Of a stretch of 64,000 nucleotides of DNA, positions 9,039 to 17,463 are shown in pieces. Position 1 is the first letter of the stretch; each line of letters opens with the position of its first letter. Source of the stretch: Pseudomonas migulae NBRC 103157. Lineage in GTDB: Bacteria > Pseudomonadota > Gammaproteobacteria > Pseudomonadales > Pseudomonadaceae. The DNA lies in NCBI RefSeq assembly GCF_002091715.1, contig NZ_BDAG01000002.1, positions 1 through 64,000 on the forward strand, given 5' to 3'. The notes beneath the pieces are model-generated. The model was not told the origin of the DNA. It saw nothing but the letters and a program-made list of their open reading frames with translations, and ran no database searches. The translations under genes were made by a program, and so were the position numbers.

Positions 9039-10118
9039 TCAACGCGTCAATACACGGGCGTGGCGAGCCTGCCAGCCGAGACGGACGCTCATACCGATAG
9101 CAAAATGCGCAAATTCGAATTGCGAGGACGGCACCCGGACGATCAACGCCTTGTCGCTGAGCGCCGTCTGTACATGCAGGTTGGTGTCGAGACCGTGATA
9201 GGCGATTTCGACGATGTTTCCGGTAACCTGATTGGCACACGTCTCGTGCTCCTCCGTGAGCACCTGTAGACGTTCCGGGCGCACGACGACGGCGACCTTT
9301 TGACCCGGCACCAGCGGCGCGTCGGTCTCGACAGCCAGCTCCTGACCGTTGACGCGCACTGTGTGCTGACCCGAACGCACGCCTTCAAACAGATTGCTGA
9401 CGCCGATGAAGTTGGCGACAAAGCGGCTGTTGGGGTTTTCGTAAAGTTCGGTGGGGCTGCCGCACTGACAGACCTTGCCGCCGTCGAGCACCGCCATGCG
9501 GTCCGACATCACCAACGCTTCTTCCTGGTCGTGGGTGACGATGATGAAGGTGATGCCGCTCTCCAGTTGCAGGCGCTTGAGTTCGAGCTGCATCTTTTCC
9601 CGGAGCTTTTTGTCGAGTGCCCCCAACGGCTCATCGAGCAGCAACACCCGCGGACGCTTGACCAGCGCCCGCGCCAGCGCAACACGTTGGCGCTGACCAC
9701 CGGAGAGCTGATCCGGCTTGCGCTCGGCCAGTTCACCGAGCTGTGCGGTGCTCAGCACTTCATCGACCCGGCGACGGATTTCTGCCTCGGGCAAGCGCTC
9801 CATTTCCAACCCGTAAGCAATGTTCTTGCGCACGGTCATGTTGGGAAACAGCGCATAAGACTGGAACATCAGGTTCAACGGACGCTTGTTGGCCGGCAGC
9901 GGCGAGATGTCTTTGCCATCCAGATAAATGCAGCCGGCGCTGGGGGTTTCGAAACCGGCGAGCATGCGCAACAGCGTGGTCTTGCCGCAGCCGGACGGCC
10001 CCAGCAGCGCAAAGAACTCGTTCTCGCGGATGTTCAGCGACACCTCGTCGACCGCCAGACCGTTGCCATAAGACTTGCTGACCTTGTCCAGGATCAGTAC
10101 CGCAGATGAATTATTCAT
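9039..10118 (-). CDS. ABC transporter ATPase, putrescine/spermidine type (PotA-like)
   Basis: A 359-residue ATPase of an importer. It has the Walker A GPSGCGKTT, Q-loop FQSYALFPNMTV, signature LSGGQRQRVALARAL, Walker B VLLLDEPLGALD and the switch histidine in IIVTHDQEEA. The C-terminal third (from about residue 240) is a TOBE/OB-type regulatory domain, as in PotA. It overlaps the downstream-type permease gene by eight bases and completes a four-gene set with both permeases and the binding protein. The predicted cargo is a polyamine or a related cationic amine; exact specificity is unknown. Confidence 0.92.
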   Translation of the reverse strand: MNNSSAVLILDKVSKSYGNGLAVDEVSLNIRENEFFALLGPSGCGKTTLLRMLAGFETPSAGCIYLDGKDISPLPANKRPLNLMFQSYALFPNMTVRKNIAYGLEMERLPEAEIRRRVDEVLSTAQLGELAERKPDQLSGGQRQRVALARALVKRPRVLLLDEPLGALDKKLREKMQLELKRLQLESGITFIIVTHDQEEALVMSDRMAVLDGGKVCQCGSPTELYENPNSRFVANFIGVSNLFEGVRSGQHTVRVNGQELAVETDAPLVPGQKVAVVVRPERLQVLTEEHETCANQVTGNIVEIAYHGLDTNLHVQTALSDKALIVRVPSSQFEFAHFAIGMSVRLGWQARHARVLTR

Positions 10119-10917
10119 GGGTGCGAGGAGCCTTGTTGAGACGCTGCGAAGCCAGCAGCGCGGTGATGCTGACCAGCATCACCAGCGTCGCCAGGGCATT
10201 GATTTCCGGGGTGACGCCAAAACGGATCATGGCGTAGATCTGCATCGGCAACGTCGTGGAAGCCCGGCCGGAACCGGAGTTGAAAAACGCGATGATGAAT
10301 TCGTCCACCGACAGCGTGAACGAGAGCAAACCACCCGCCAGCACGCCGGGAAAAATCGCCGGCAACAGCACCCGGCGAAACGTGGTGAACCAACTCGCAC
10401 CGAGGTCGATCGAGGCTTCGAGAATCGAATAGTCGAAGTGTTTGAGCCGCGTGCGCACCACCGCGCAGACGAAGGCGATGTTGAACACGGCATGGCTGAT
10501 GATGATCGAGTGCAAGCCGAGCCCGACCTTGAGCAGGTTGAAAAAGCTCAGCAGCGCAATCGCCAGGACGATGTCGGGAATGATCATCGGCGCCATCAAC
10601 AAGGTGTCGACCACCTGCCCCTTGTCGTTGTCCTTGCGACGCAATTCGATGCCCAGCGCGAGGAATGTCCCGAGCACGCAGGCAATGAAGGTCGCCGACA
10701 GCGCGACGATCAGGGTGTTGAGCGCCGCCGACAAAATCGCCGAGTTATGCGCCAGCGACACGTACCATTTCAGCGATACGCCGCCCCAGGCCGTCGGCAA
10801 TCCGGACTTGTTGAACGACAGCAGGATCAACACCAGGATCGGCACATAAAGGAAGGCATACACCAGCCACAGGTGCGTATTGAGTGCGGTGCCGCCCAGC
10901 GAACGAGACTGGCTCAT
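10111..10917 (-). CDS. ABC transporter permease (PotC-like)
   Basis: A 268-residue inner-membrane permease with six likely helices. It has the EAA-loop sequence EASIDLGASWFTTFRRVLLP, which contacts the ATPase, and the PotC-type FTLSVDEFIIAFF. The ATG at 10917 overlaps the TGA of the other permease gene by four bases. A longer open frame reaching 11688 is only overlap with that gene. It belongs to the polyamine-type importer. Confidence 0.92.
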   Translation of the reverse strand: MSQSRSLGGTALNTHLWLVYAFLYVPILVLILLSFNKSGLPTAWGGVSLKWYVSLAHNSAILSAALNTLIVALSATFIACVLGTFLALGIELRRKDNDKGQVVDTLLMAPMIIPDIVLAIALLSFFNLLKVGLGLHSIIISHAVFNIAFVCAVVRTRLKHFDYSILEASIDLGASWFTTFRRVLLPAIFPGVLAGGLLSFTLSVDEFIIAFFNSGSGRASTTLPMQIYAMIRFGVTPEINALATLVMLVSITALLASQRLNKAPRTHE

Positions 10918-11774
10918 GCGCGGCCCCCTTCTGCACGACGGGCCACCAAAGCCTGGACGAACAACAGGATCAGCATGATGGCGATCAGGAAGAAACTCAG
11001 TGCGGCACCGAACGGCCAGTCCCGCGCCGTGAGGAATTGCGAGTAGATCAGGTTGCCGACCATCTGCACTTGTTTGCCGCCCAACAGGTCGGCCGTGATG
11101 AAGTTGCCGATGCTCAGGACGAAGACAAACACGGCACCGGCGGCGACACCGGGCACGCTCAGCGGCAGGATGATCCGGCGAAAGGTCATCCAGCCCGAAG
11201 CGCCGAGGTCTTTCGAGGCGTCCCAGAGTTCGTTGTTGATGCGTGACAGCGAAGAGAAAATCGCCAGGATCACAAACGGGATGTAGTTGTAGACCAGCCC
11301 AAGCACTACCGACGCCTCGGTGTACAGCAGGCTGATCGGTTCGCCGCTGTAGCCGAACATCTGCAGCATCCGGTTGATCAGGCCTTCGCGATTGAGCAGG
11401 ACGATCCAGGCATAAGTACGGATCAGGTAGTTGCTCCAGAACGGCAGCATCACCAAAAACAGGAACACCGCTTGGTGGCGCCGTGGTGCACGGGCAATCG
11501 CGTAGGCCGCCGGGTAGCCGATCAGCACCGCAAACAGCGTCGCCAGCCCGGCGATTTTTGCCGATTTGAGCAGGATGCCGAGGTACAGCGGATCGAATGC
11601 GCGCTGGTAGTTTTCCCAGGTAAACAGCCAGTCGATGCCGCCGTAAGCACCGCGCTCGACGAAGCTGTAGACCAATACCAGAACGCACGGCACCACCAGA
11701 AATATCAGCAGCCAGCCAAAGCCGGGCGCAAGAAGCCAGGCCGACAGACGCCTGTCAGCATGCAAAGCACTCAT
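10914..11774 (-). CDS. ABC transporter permease (PotB-like)
   Basis: An inner-membrane permease of about 286 residues with six predicted helices. The EAA loop reads DASKDLGASGWMTFRRIILP, and the preceding segment PFWSNYLIRTYAW is typical of PotB. The start at 11774 has GGGAGGAT nine bases upstream; an in-frame start at 11837 is possible but lacks a clear ribosome site. It pairs with the PotC-like permease. Confidence 0.9.
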   Translation of the reverse strand: MSALHADRRLSAWLLAPGFGWLLIFLVVPCVLVLVYSFVERGAYGGIDWLFTWENYQRAFDPLYLGILLKSAKIAGLATLFAVLIGYPAAYAIARAPRRHQAVFLFLVMLPFWSNYLIRTYAWIVLLNREGLINRMLQMFGYSGEPISLLYTEASVVLGLVYNYIPFVILAIFSSLSRINNELWDASKDLGASGWMTFRRIILPLSVPGVAAGAVFVFVLSIGNFITADLLGGKQVQMVGNLIYSQFLTARDWPFGAALSFFLIAIMLILLFVQALVARRAEGGRA

Positions 11775-11871
11775 TACCCATATCCTCCCGCCCCGGAACG
11801 AAGGCGGCTTGCGAGCGTGGCGAGGCATGACGGGCATGCCCCGGATCGATGCGGCTTACGTTTGGCGGGAC

Positions 11872-12927
11872 TTAGTTCTGTGCCGCCATGATTTCGGTGA
11901 CAGCCCGGGTGTAGGCCTTTTGCGTGGTGCCGCCCAGATCGCGCAATTGCTCCATCTTCAACAGTTCGCTCGGGGCGATCGTCAGGTTGGGGTATTGCTT
12001 GAGCAGGTCAGCGGACAAACCGGCCATTGCGGCCTGGTTCGGGACTTTGTAGAGGATGTTTTCCGCCACCCAGGCATGGTTTTCCCTGGCGAGCATGAAG
12101 TTGACGAACTTGAACGCCTCCTCCTGATGCTTCGAGCTTTTCAGCACGACCATGGTGTCCACCCATAGATCGGAACCTTCCTTGGGCACGACAAATTTAA
12201 TCGCCGCATTGGCTTGGGTGCCGTAGTTGCACCAGCCATCCCACGCGTGCGCCATCATCGATTCGCCGGACGCGAGCTTGGAGTAGAAGGTGGTGTCGTC
12301 GAACGCGAGGATGCGTTTCTTGGTAGCGATCAACTGATCGCGCACTGCGGCGATCTGCTTGGGATCGTTGTCGTTGACCGACCAGCCCTTGGCCAGGAAC
12401 CCGGCGCCGAGCATCCAGCGGTCGGTGGCGAGCATCGTCACTTTGCCTTTGAGCGCATCGCTCGGGTTGAGCAATTCATTCCAGCTCACCGGCGCCGGCG
12501 TGACCTTGTCGGAGCGGTAGCAGATCCCGGTGGTGCCCCAGGTGTATGGCACCGAAAAATGGTTGCCCGGGTCATATTCCAGCTGAGTGGCTTCAGGGTA
12601 GAGGTTTTTCAGGTTGGGGACTTTGACGGGATCGATGTCGGCCAGCAGACCTTGCTTGTGCAGGACTTCGGCAAAGGGAGAGGAGACAAACACAACGTCA
12701 TAGCCTTCACCGCCAGACGCCATGAGCTTGCCCATGATTTCTTCATTGGTCGCGTGCAACGCCTTGTCGACGTCAACGCCGCTGGCCGCTTTGAACTTGT
12801 CCAGCGCATCCGGGGCCATGTAGCCGTCCCAGATGGAAATCACCATGTCTTTTGCACTTGCGGCCTGTGAAGCGATCGCCAGGGAAACGCTCAATCCCAG
12901 ACACATAAGGCCTTTCAGCTTTCTCAT
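11872..12927 (-). CDS. Periplasmic polyamine-type binding protein (PotD/PotF-like)
   Basis: A secreted substrate-binding protein of about 351 residues. It opens with a basic, then hydrophobic signal peptide (MRKLKGLMCLGLSV) and a likely cleavage site after ASA. The mature protein begins with the PotD-type ISIWDGYMAPD strand. VPYTWGTTGICY and the later AHAWDGWCNYG contain the tryptophan and acidic residues this family uses to hold amines. The ATG at 12927 has GGTGAG upstream; a GTG at 12936 is an alternative. First gene of the transporter operon, divergent from the GntR regulator. Confidence 0.92.
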   Translation of the reverse strand: MRKLKGLMCLGLSVSLAIASQAASAKDMVISIWDGYMAPDALDKFKAASGVDVDKALHATNEEIMGKLMASGGEGYDVVFVSSPFAEVLHKQGLLADIDPVKVPNLKNLYPEATQLEYDPGNHFSVPYTWGTTGICYRSDKVTPAPVSWNELLNPSDALKGKVTMLATDRWMLGAGFLAKGWSVNDNDPKQIAAVRDQLIATKKRILAFDDTTFYSKLASGESMMAHAWDGWCNYGTQANAAIKFVVPKEGSDLWVDTMVVLKSSKHQEEAFKFVNFMLARENHAWVAENILYKVPNQAAMAGLSADLLKQYPNLTIAPSELLKMEQLRDLGGTTQKAYTRAVTEIMAAQN

Positions 12928-13121
12928 AATACTCACCCGACGATTGATTATTGTTGTGTTCGAAGGCAGTACGGCGAAAAGAGAAACGGTTGCACGTGTT
13001 TTTTTTTAGAAATTAGGACCAGCAATAAAAGTTGTCAACGCTTTTTTCGTGCCTGACGACTCAGCGGCGCATGGCATAAGATGAGCACCTGAGTCCAAAG
13101 CGACCAAAAGAGATAAGACGC

Positions 13122-14054
13122 TTGAGCACAACACCCGAGAAAAAACCTCGCACCAATCATCTGGAACTCGCCCGGCGTATTCTGGAACACACCCAGGAAA
13201 CCGGGCTGGTGGCCGGCGACCCGGTTGCCGAGCAAGCGCTGTCGCGCACCTTCCAGGTGTCTCGCACCCTGATTCGTGGCGCACTGAAAGTGCTGCTGGA
13301 AGAAAACCTGCTGAGCCATGAAGCCGGCAAAGGCTATCGACTGCTTGCCGCGCCGAGTGGCCAGGCCTTCAACGCGACCTTGCCACAAGCCGAGGAAGAA
13401 GAACTGGCGACCTCGGTATTGCGCGACCGCATGGCCGGGCGCCTCGGGGACAGCATCAGCATCAGCGAGCTGATGCGTCGTTACGACATCGGCCGGCCCG
13501 CGGCGCAGAAAGCCCTGCAGCAACTCAGCGAAAGCCAGGCGATAGAGCGCGGCCCCGGCCAGTCCTGGCTGTTTCGCCCCTCGCTGAACAGCCTCGCCGC
13601 CCTCGAAGAAAGCCTCAAATTCCGCCTGATCCTGGAGCCGGAAGCGCTGCTCAGCCCGCACTTCAACGCCGACCCACACCGCCTGGCACTGCTGCGCAGC
13701 GCCATGCAAACCCTGCTCTCAAGCCCGGTCGAACACTTCGACACCCAGCAATTTCGCGAACTGGACATCAGCTTCCATGAACTGATCGGCCAGAGCTGCG
13801 GCAACCGCTTTATCGGCGACGCCCTGCTGCAGCATCAGAGCCTGCGGCGCCTGCCGAATCTGTTGCCGACCGTCAGCGTGCATCGTCTGCAGGAGGCTCT
13901 GCGCGAGCACCTGCAAATCATTGCGCACATCGAGCGCGGACAACTGGAGATCGCTGCCGACCTGCTGCGCCTGCACCTGCGCCTGAGCGCCGCCCAGCGC
14001 CCGCAAACCGCCAATCGCGGGATTCCGCAGGGCCATTTGTTCGGGCGTCGCTGA
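13122..14054 (+). CDS. GntR-family regulator with two winged-helix segments and an FCD domain
   Basis: A 310-residue regulator. Residues 13-75 form a GntR winged helix (LARRILEHTQETGL, then LSRTFQVSRTLIRGALKVL). Residues about 95-150 look like a second winged helix (SISELMRRYDIGRPAAQKALQQL). The C-terminal half is a helical FCD ligand domain (residues 160-290). FadR-type proteins usually have one N-terminal helix-turn-helix, so the duplication is odd. It starts with TTG, has only a weak ribosome site, and lies between the divergent transporter operon and the second glycosyltransferase gene, which it probably controls. The ligand may be the imported amine. Confidence 0.8.
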   Translation: MSTTPEKKPRTNHLELARRILEHTQETGLVAGDPVAEQALSRTFQVSRTLIRGALKVLLEENLLSHEAGKGYRLLAAPSGQAFNATLPQAEEEELATSVLRDRMAGRLGDSISISELMRRYDIGRPAAQKALQQLSESQAIERGPGQSWLFRPSLNSLAALEESLKFRLILEPEALLSPHFNADPHRLALLRSAMQTLLSSPVEHFDTQQFRELDISFHELIGQSCGNRFIGDALLQHQSLRRLPNLLPTVSVHRLQEALREHLQIIAHIERGQLEIAADLLRLHLRLSAAQRPQTANRGIPQGHLFGRR

Positions 14055-14150
14055 ACACTTCAAAAAACAGGATGATTTTTTTTATAAAATAAGACAGCAT
14101 CCAGTCATCTCAGGCACGGCGGGCTTTACCCGCCATGGACTTTCTTCGCC

Positions 14151-15452
14151 ATGCACCCACACAAACTGATCGCCTTGTTTCCGGAAGCCAGTTTCGGCGC
14201 GGCCTTGAACTGCATTGGTATCGCCCAGTCACTGCGTGAGCTGGGAGCAAAACCGGTCTTTATCTGCCACGAACATTTCCAGGGACTCTTCGCCGAATAC
14301 GGCTTCGACGAGTATCCGATTCCGCAAGCCAGCCCACTGTCCGCAGCGGAACACCAGCATTACTGGGAGCGCTTTATCGAGCGCAATATTCCTTACTTCG
14401 ACCAGACCCCGCTGGCACAGATCGACAGTTATGTGGCGCCGGCCTGGGAAGCGATCATCGACACAGCGATCGAAGCGGAAAAGCCGCTGCAACAGTTGCT
14501 CGGCCGCCTTAAACCGGACGTCATCGTCCTCGACAACGTGGTCATGTTCCCCGCCATCGCCAACGCCGGATGCCCGTGGGTGCGGATGGTTTCCTGCGCC
14601 GAAACCGAATTGCCGGATGCCGCCGTTCCGCCGTACTTGTCAGGCTGCCTGGCCGGCGACACAGAGGCCCGTGAGCGTTTTGCCGAGCACTACCGCAAAG
14701 CCGTCGCCCCGGCCCATGAACGCTTTTCGCAGTTTCTCGCGAACAACGGCACCGCGCCCTGCCCGCCCGGCCAGTTCCTCGTCGATTCACCGTGGCTCAA
14801 CCTGCTGCTGTCGCCCACACCGGTGCGTTATGAACGCCAGCCACCGCTGGACCCAAAACGCTATGTGTACCTCGACGGCTGCGTACGCCGCGAAGCGCCT
14901 TACATCGTTCCCGACTTCCCAAGGCACAACGACGCGCCGCTGATTTACATCAGTTTCGGCAGCCTCGGGGCCGCCGACACCGACATGATGAAGCGCCTGA
15001 TCGGCACCATCGAACATCTACCCTACCGCTTCCTCATCAACGTTGGCGCTTATCGGGACATGTACACCACCGTCCCGGACAACGTGTACCTGGACAGCTG
15101 GTTTCCACAGCCGGCCGTGCTCAAGGAATGTCAGCTGTTCATCCACCACGGCGGCAACAACAGCTTCTGCGAAGCGCTGTACTTCGGCTTGCCGTCCTTG
15201 ATCATTCCGTACTGCTGGGACGGTCACGACAACGCCGCACGCGCCGAGGAAGTCGGCGTTGGTCGGTACTTGCCGCGGTTTGCCGATCCGCTGTCCGCGT
15301 TACCTGCGGCGCTCGAACAGCTGCTGGCGGATCAGGCAATGAAGCAACGTCTCGAATCGTTAAGCGAGAACATGCAGGCTACCCGTGGCACTGACATTGC
15401 CGCAAAGGCGATCATGGCACTACCCAACACTGAAGCAAACGCCACCCCGTAG
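14151..15452 (+). CDS. GT1 (UGT/MGT-type) glycosyltransferase, second copy
   Basis: A 433-residue paralogue of the glycosyltransferase at 7721. It shares FPEASFGAALN at the start, YISFGSLGA, WFPQPAVL (near residue 316), HHGGNNS (near 332) and PYCWDGHDNAARAEE. Both carry HDN where plant enzymes have a D/E-Q donor pair, so the donor may not be UDP-glucose. The two copies differ throughout, so this is not a recent duplication; they may act on different acceptors or in sequence. The stop codon lies inside a REP element. The ATG lacks a strong ribosome site. Confidence 0.87.
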   Translation: MHPHKLIALFPEASFGAALNCIGIAQSLRELGAKPVFICHEHFQGLFAEYGFDEYPIPQASPLSAAEHQHYWERFIERNIPYFDQTPLAQIDSYVAPAWEAIIDTAIEAEKPLQQLLGRLKPDVIVLDNVVMFPAIANAGCPWVRMVSCAETELPDAAVPPYLSGCLAGDTEARERFAEHYRKAVAPAHERFSQFLANNGTAPCPPGQFLVDSPWLNLLLSPTPVRYERQPPLDPKRYVYLDGCVRREAPYIVPDFPRHNDAPLIYISFGSLGAADTDMMKRLIGTIEHLPYRFLINVGAYRDMYTTVPDNVYLDSWFPQPAVLKECQLFIHHGGNNSFCEALYFGLPSLIIPYCWDGHDNAARAEEVGVGRYLPRFADPLSALPAALEQLLADQAMKQRLESLSENMQATRGTDIAAKAIMALPNTEANATP

Positions 15453-15539
15453 GAGCAAAGCTTGCTCGCGAAAGCGGTAGGTCAGTCGCCGATTTATTCA
15501 CTGATCACCGCTTTCGCGAGCAAGCTTCGCTCCTACAGG
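15449..15539. repeat. REP palindrome pair
   Basis: Two inverted units (GTAGGAGCAAAGCTTGCTCG and GAGCAAGCTTCGCTCCTAC) around a short spacer, placed between the convergent second glycosyltransferase and third cupin genes. The glycosyltransferase stop codon TAG is part of the first unit. A bidirectional transcription-end or mRNA-stability role is likely. Confidence 0.9.
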
Positions 15540-15541
15540 CA

Positions 15542-15907
15542 TCAGCTCTTGAGGATCATGAACACCTTGCGCACCGGTGTCAGGTTCTCCCAGGTCCCTT
15601 TGAATCCGGCGGCGACCACAAACGTGGCGCCCGCCTTGAACTCCTGGCTGACGCCCTTGCTGTCGGTCAACCGAACGTGCCCTTCGAGCAAATGGCAAAG
15701 CTCGTCGTAATCACATTCACAGCGCTCAAGGTGCTCGGGGGCTTCCCAGATTCCTCCGACAGCATTTTTCTGCGGTGCCACAAAGTGCCGCCAACTGCGA
15801 CTGCGATACGGGGAGTCGACCAACGCCGGATCGCTGGTTTCCAGTTCGACGACGGGCAACTCCGGGTTGGCAAAATCGATGATGTGATCGGGGTTGTTCA
15901 TGTTCAT
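15542..15907 (-). CDS. Small cupin protein (about 121 aa)
   Basis: A third small cupin, more distant from the two at 6788 and 7360. Core: WRHFVAPQKNAVGGIWEAP, CDYDELCHLLEGHVRL and FKAGATFVVAAGFKGTWE. It keeps the DELCHLLEG strand that marks the DUF861/EutQ-like group. It begins 13 bases after the FAD oxidoreductase stop, so the two form an operon. Cupins next to PuuB-type oxidases are a common pairing; no reaction can be assigned. ATG at 15907 is used, with a GTG at 15913 also possible. Confidence 0.78.
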   Translation of the reverse strand: MNMNNPDHIIDFANPELPVVELETSDPALVDSPYRSRSWRHFVAPQKNAVGGIWEAPEHLERCECDYDELCHLLEGHVRLTDSKGVSQEFKAGATFVVAAGFKGTWENLTPVRKVFMILKS

Positions 15908-15919
15908 GCTCACGTCAGT

Positions 15920-17317
15920 TCAAGAATCAAAGCCAATGCCCAACGCATCAAACCCCTTGAGCAGCCAGTCGCGGTGCCCGGTAAGGTCTTCGCGGGCCAG
16001 CGAACGCTGCGCCAGCGAGACGCCCGCGTAACGCAAGGGCTCGGGTGGAAACGGGAAAGGTGCCGTCGAGGTCATCGCCAACTTCGTGCGTTCGGTCGAT
16101 TGACCTTCGAGCAAATCGAGCAGGGTCAACGCTGCGAAGCGACTGGCAGACACGCCCTGCCCCGTAAACCCTTGGGCATAGGCCACGCGCCCGTCAGACG
16201 AAGTGCCGCAGAACATGGTGGTGCGTGCAGAGGTATCGATGATGCCGCCCCAGGCATGACTGAAGGTGACGTCCGCCAATGCCGGGAAGGTTGATTGAAA
16301 TTGCCGGGCCAGTGTCACGAAGCTGTCGGGACGCTGGGTCAACGCCTCGTCGCGTCGGCTGCCAAAGTGATAGATGGCGTCGTAGCCGCCCCAGAGAATG
16401 CGGTTGTCCTCGGTCTTGCGCAGGTAATGAAACTGGTTGCCACTGTCGGCGATACCGTAGCGACCGACCCACCCGATGGCCCGCAGTTGCGCATCGTCGA
16501 GCGGCCGGGTCGCCAGGGCATAGTCATAAATGGGAATGACCTTGGACTTCAGTGTCGCCAGCAACGGCGGCGCAATGTTGGTGCCGAGGGCGACTTTCGC
16601 CGCTTTGACGATGCCCAGTCCGGTCTCCAGCACCTGATGAATTCCATCCTGGCGCAGGCCGGTTACCGGAGAATGCTCGAACAGCTGCACACCTTGCGCA
16701 AGGCACACGCGGCGCAACTGCGCGACCATCTTGACCGGGTTCAGCAACGCATAGTTGGGCTCGAAAACACCGGCGACATAGGCCGGTGAATCGAGGCGGG
16801 ACTTGAGCGCCTCTCCTTCCAGATAGTCGCAATCGATCCCAAAGCGCTCGTAGTTGCGCTGCATCGACTTCAGCCCTTCAACCTGCCAGGGCTGGCTCGC
16901 GACATTCAATTTTCCGGAGCGCTCGTATGCTACGTCCATGCCATAGCGCTGAAGGTCCTCTTCAAATGCCACCAGGTTTTCCCTGCCCAAACGAACCAGT
17001 TGCTCCGCTTCCCCGGGCCATCGCTTCAGCGCGTTGGAAACACCGTGAGAGATGCTCGGCGCGCAGAACCCGCCATTGCGCCCACTGGCTTCACCGCCGC
17101 ATTGCCCGGCTTCAAGCACAACGATCGTTGCGTCAGGCCAACGCTGACGCGCCATCAGCGCCGTCCACAACCCGACAAACCCGCCGCCCACTATCGCAAC
17201 ATCACACAGCACTTCGCTGGTGAGCCTCGGTGCGGCAGGCGCAGAAAATCGCGCCTCCTGCCAGACAGGATAAGGCCGGGCATCTGCCAGGGATCGGTTC
17301 GCGGTGTGAAGCGTCAT
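15920..17317 (-). CDS. FAD-dependent amine oxidoreductase (PuuB/DAO family)
   Basis: A 465-residue DAO-family flavoenzyme. The FAD-binding GGGFVGLWTAL lies near residue 45, followed by VVLEAGQCGGEASGRNGG, the usual PuuB-type block. The C-terminal half has WGGIIDTSART and GFTGQGVSASR. In E. coli PuuB oxidises gamma-glutamylputrescine to the aminoaldehyde, which an aldehyde dehydrogenase then oxidises. No glutamine-synthetase-like PuuA gene is present here; glycosyltransferases are. ATG at 17317 is preferred because CGGAG lies just upstream; an ATG at 17341 is possible. The enzyme is probably cytoplasmic and feeds one of the aldehyde dehydrogenases. Confidence 0.87.
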   Translation of the reverse strand: MTLHTANRSLADARPYPVWQEARFSAPAAPRLTSEVLCDVAIVGGGFVGLWTALMARQRWPDATIVVLEAGQCGGEASGRNGGFCAPSISHGVSNALKRWPGEAEQLVRLGRENLVAFEEDLQRYGMDVAYERSGKLNVASQPWQVEGLKSMQRNYERFGIDCDYLEGEALKSRLDSPAYVAGVFEPNYALLNPVKMVAQLRRVCLAQGVQLFEHSPVTGLRQDGIHQVLETGLGIVKAAKVALGTNIAPPLLATLKSKVIPIYDYALATRPLDDAQLRAIGWVGRYGIADSGNQFHYLRKTEDNRILWGGYDAIYHFGSRRDEALTQRPDSFVTLARQFQSTFPALADVTFSHAWGGIIDTSARTTMFCGTSSDGRVAYAQGFTGQGVSASRFAALTLLDLLEGQSTERTKLAMTSTAPFPFPPEPLRYAGVSLAQRSLAREDLTGHRDWLLKGFDALGIGFDS

Positions 17318-17463
17318 GCACGCATGCTCCGAAAAAATCATGGGCTGACGCTAAAGCAATCGCCGGTGCTTTCACAGACACAACGGTGCGGCAAACCTCG
17401 CAGCGGACACGGGCGGAAAACCACGGCTTCTGGAATACTCTTGGCTTCGCCCTGATCTGCGCC

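Noticed and set aside
10918..11688. N-terminal extension of the PotC-like permease
   Set aside because: It is the out-of-frame shadow of the PotB-like gene; the true ATG overlaps that gene's stop.
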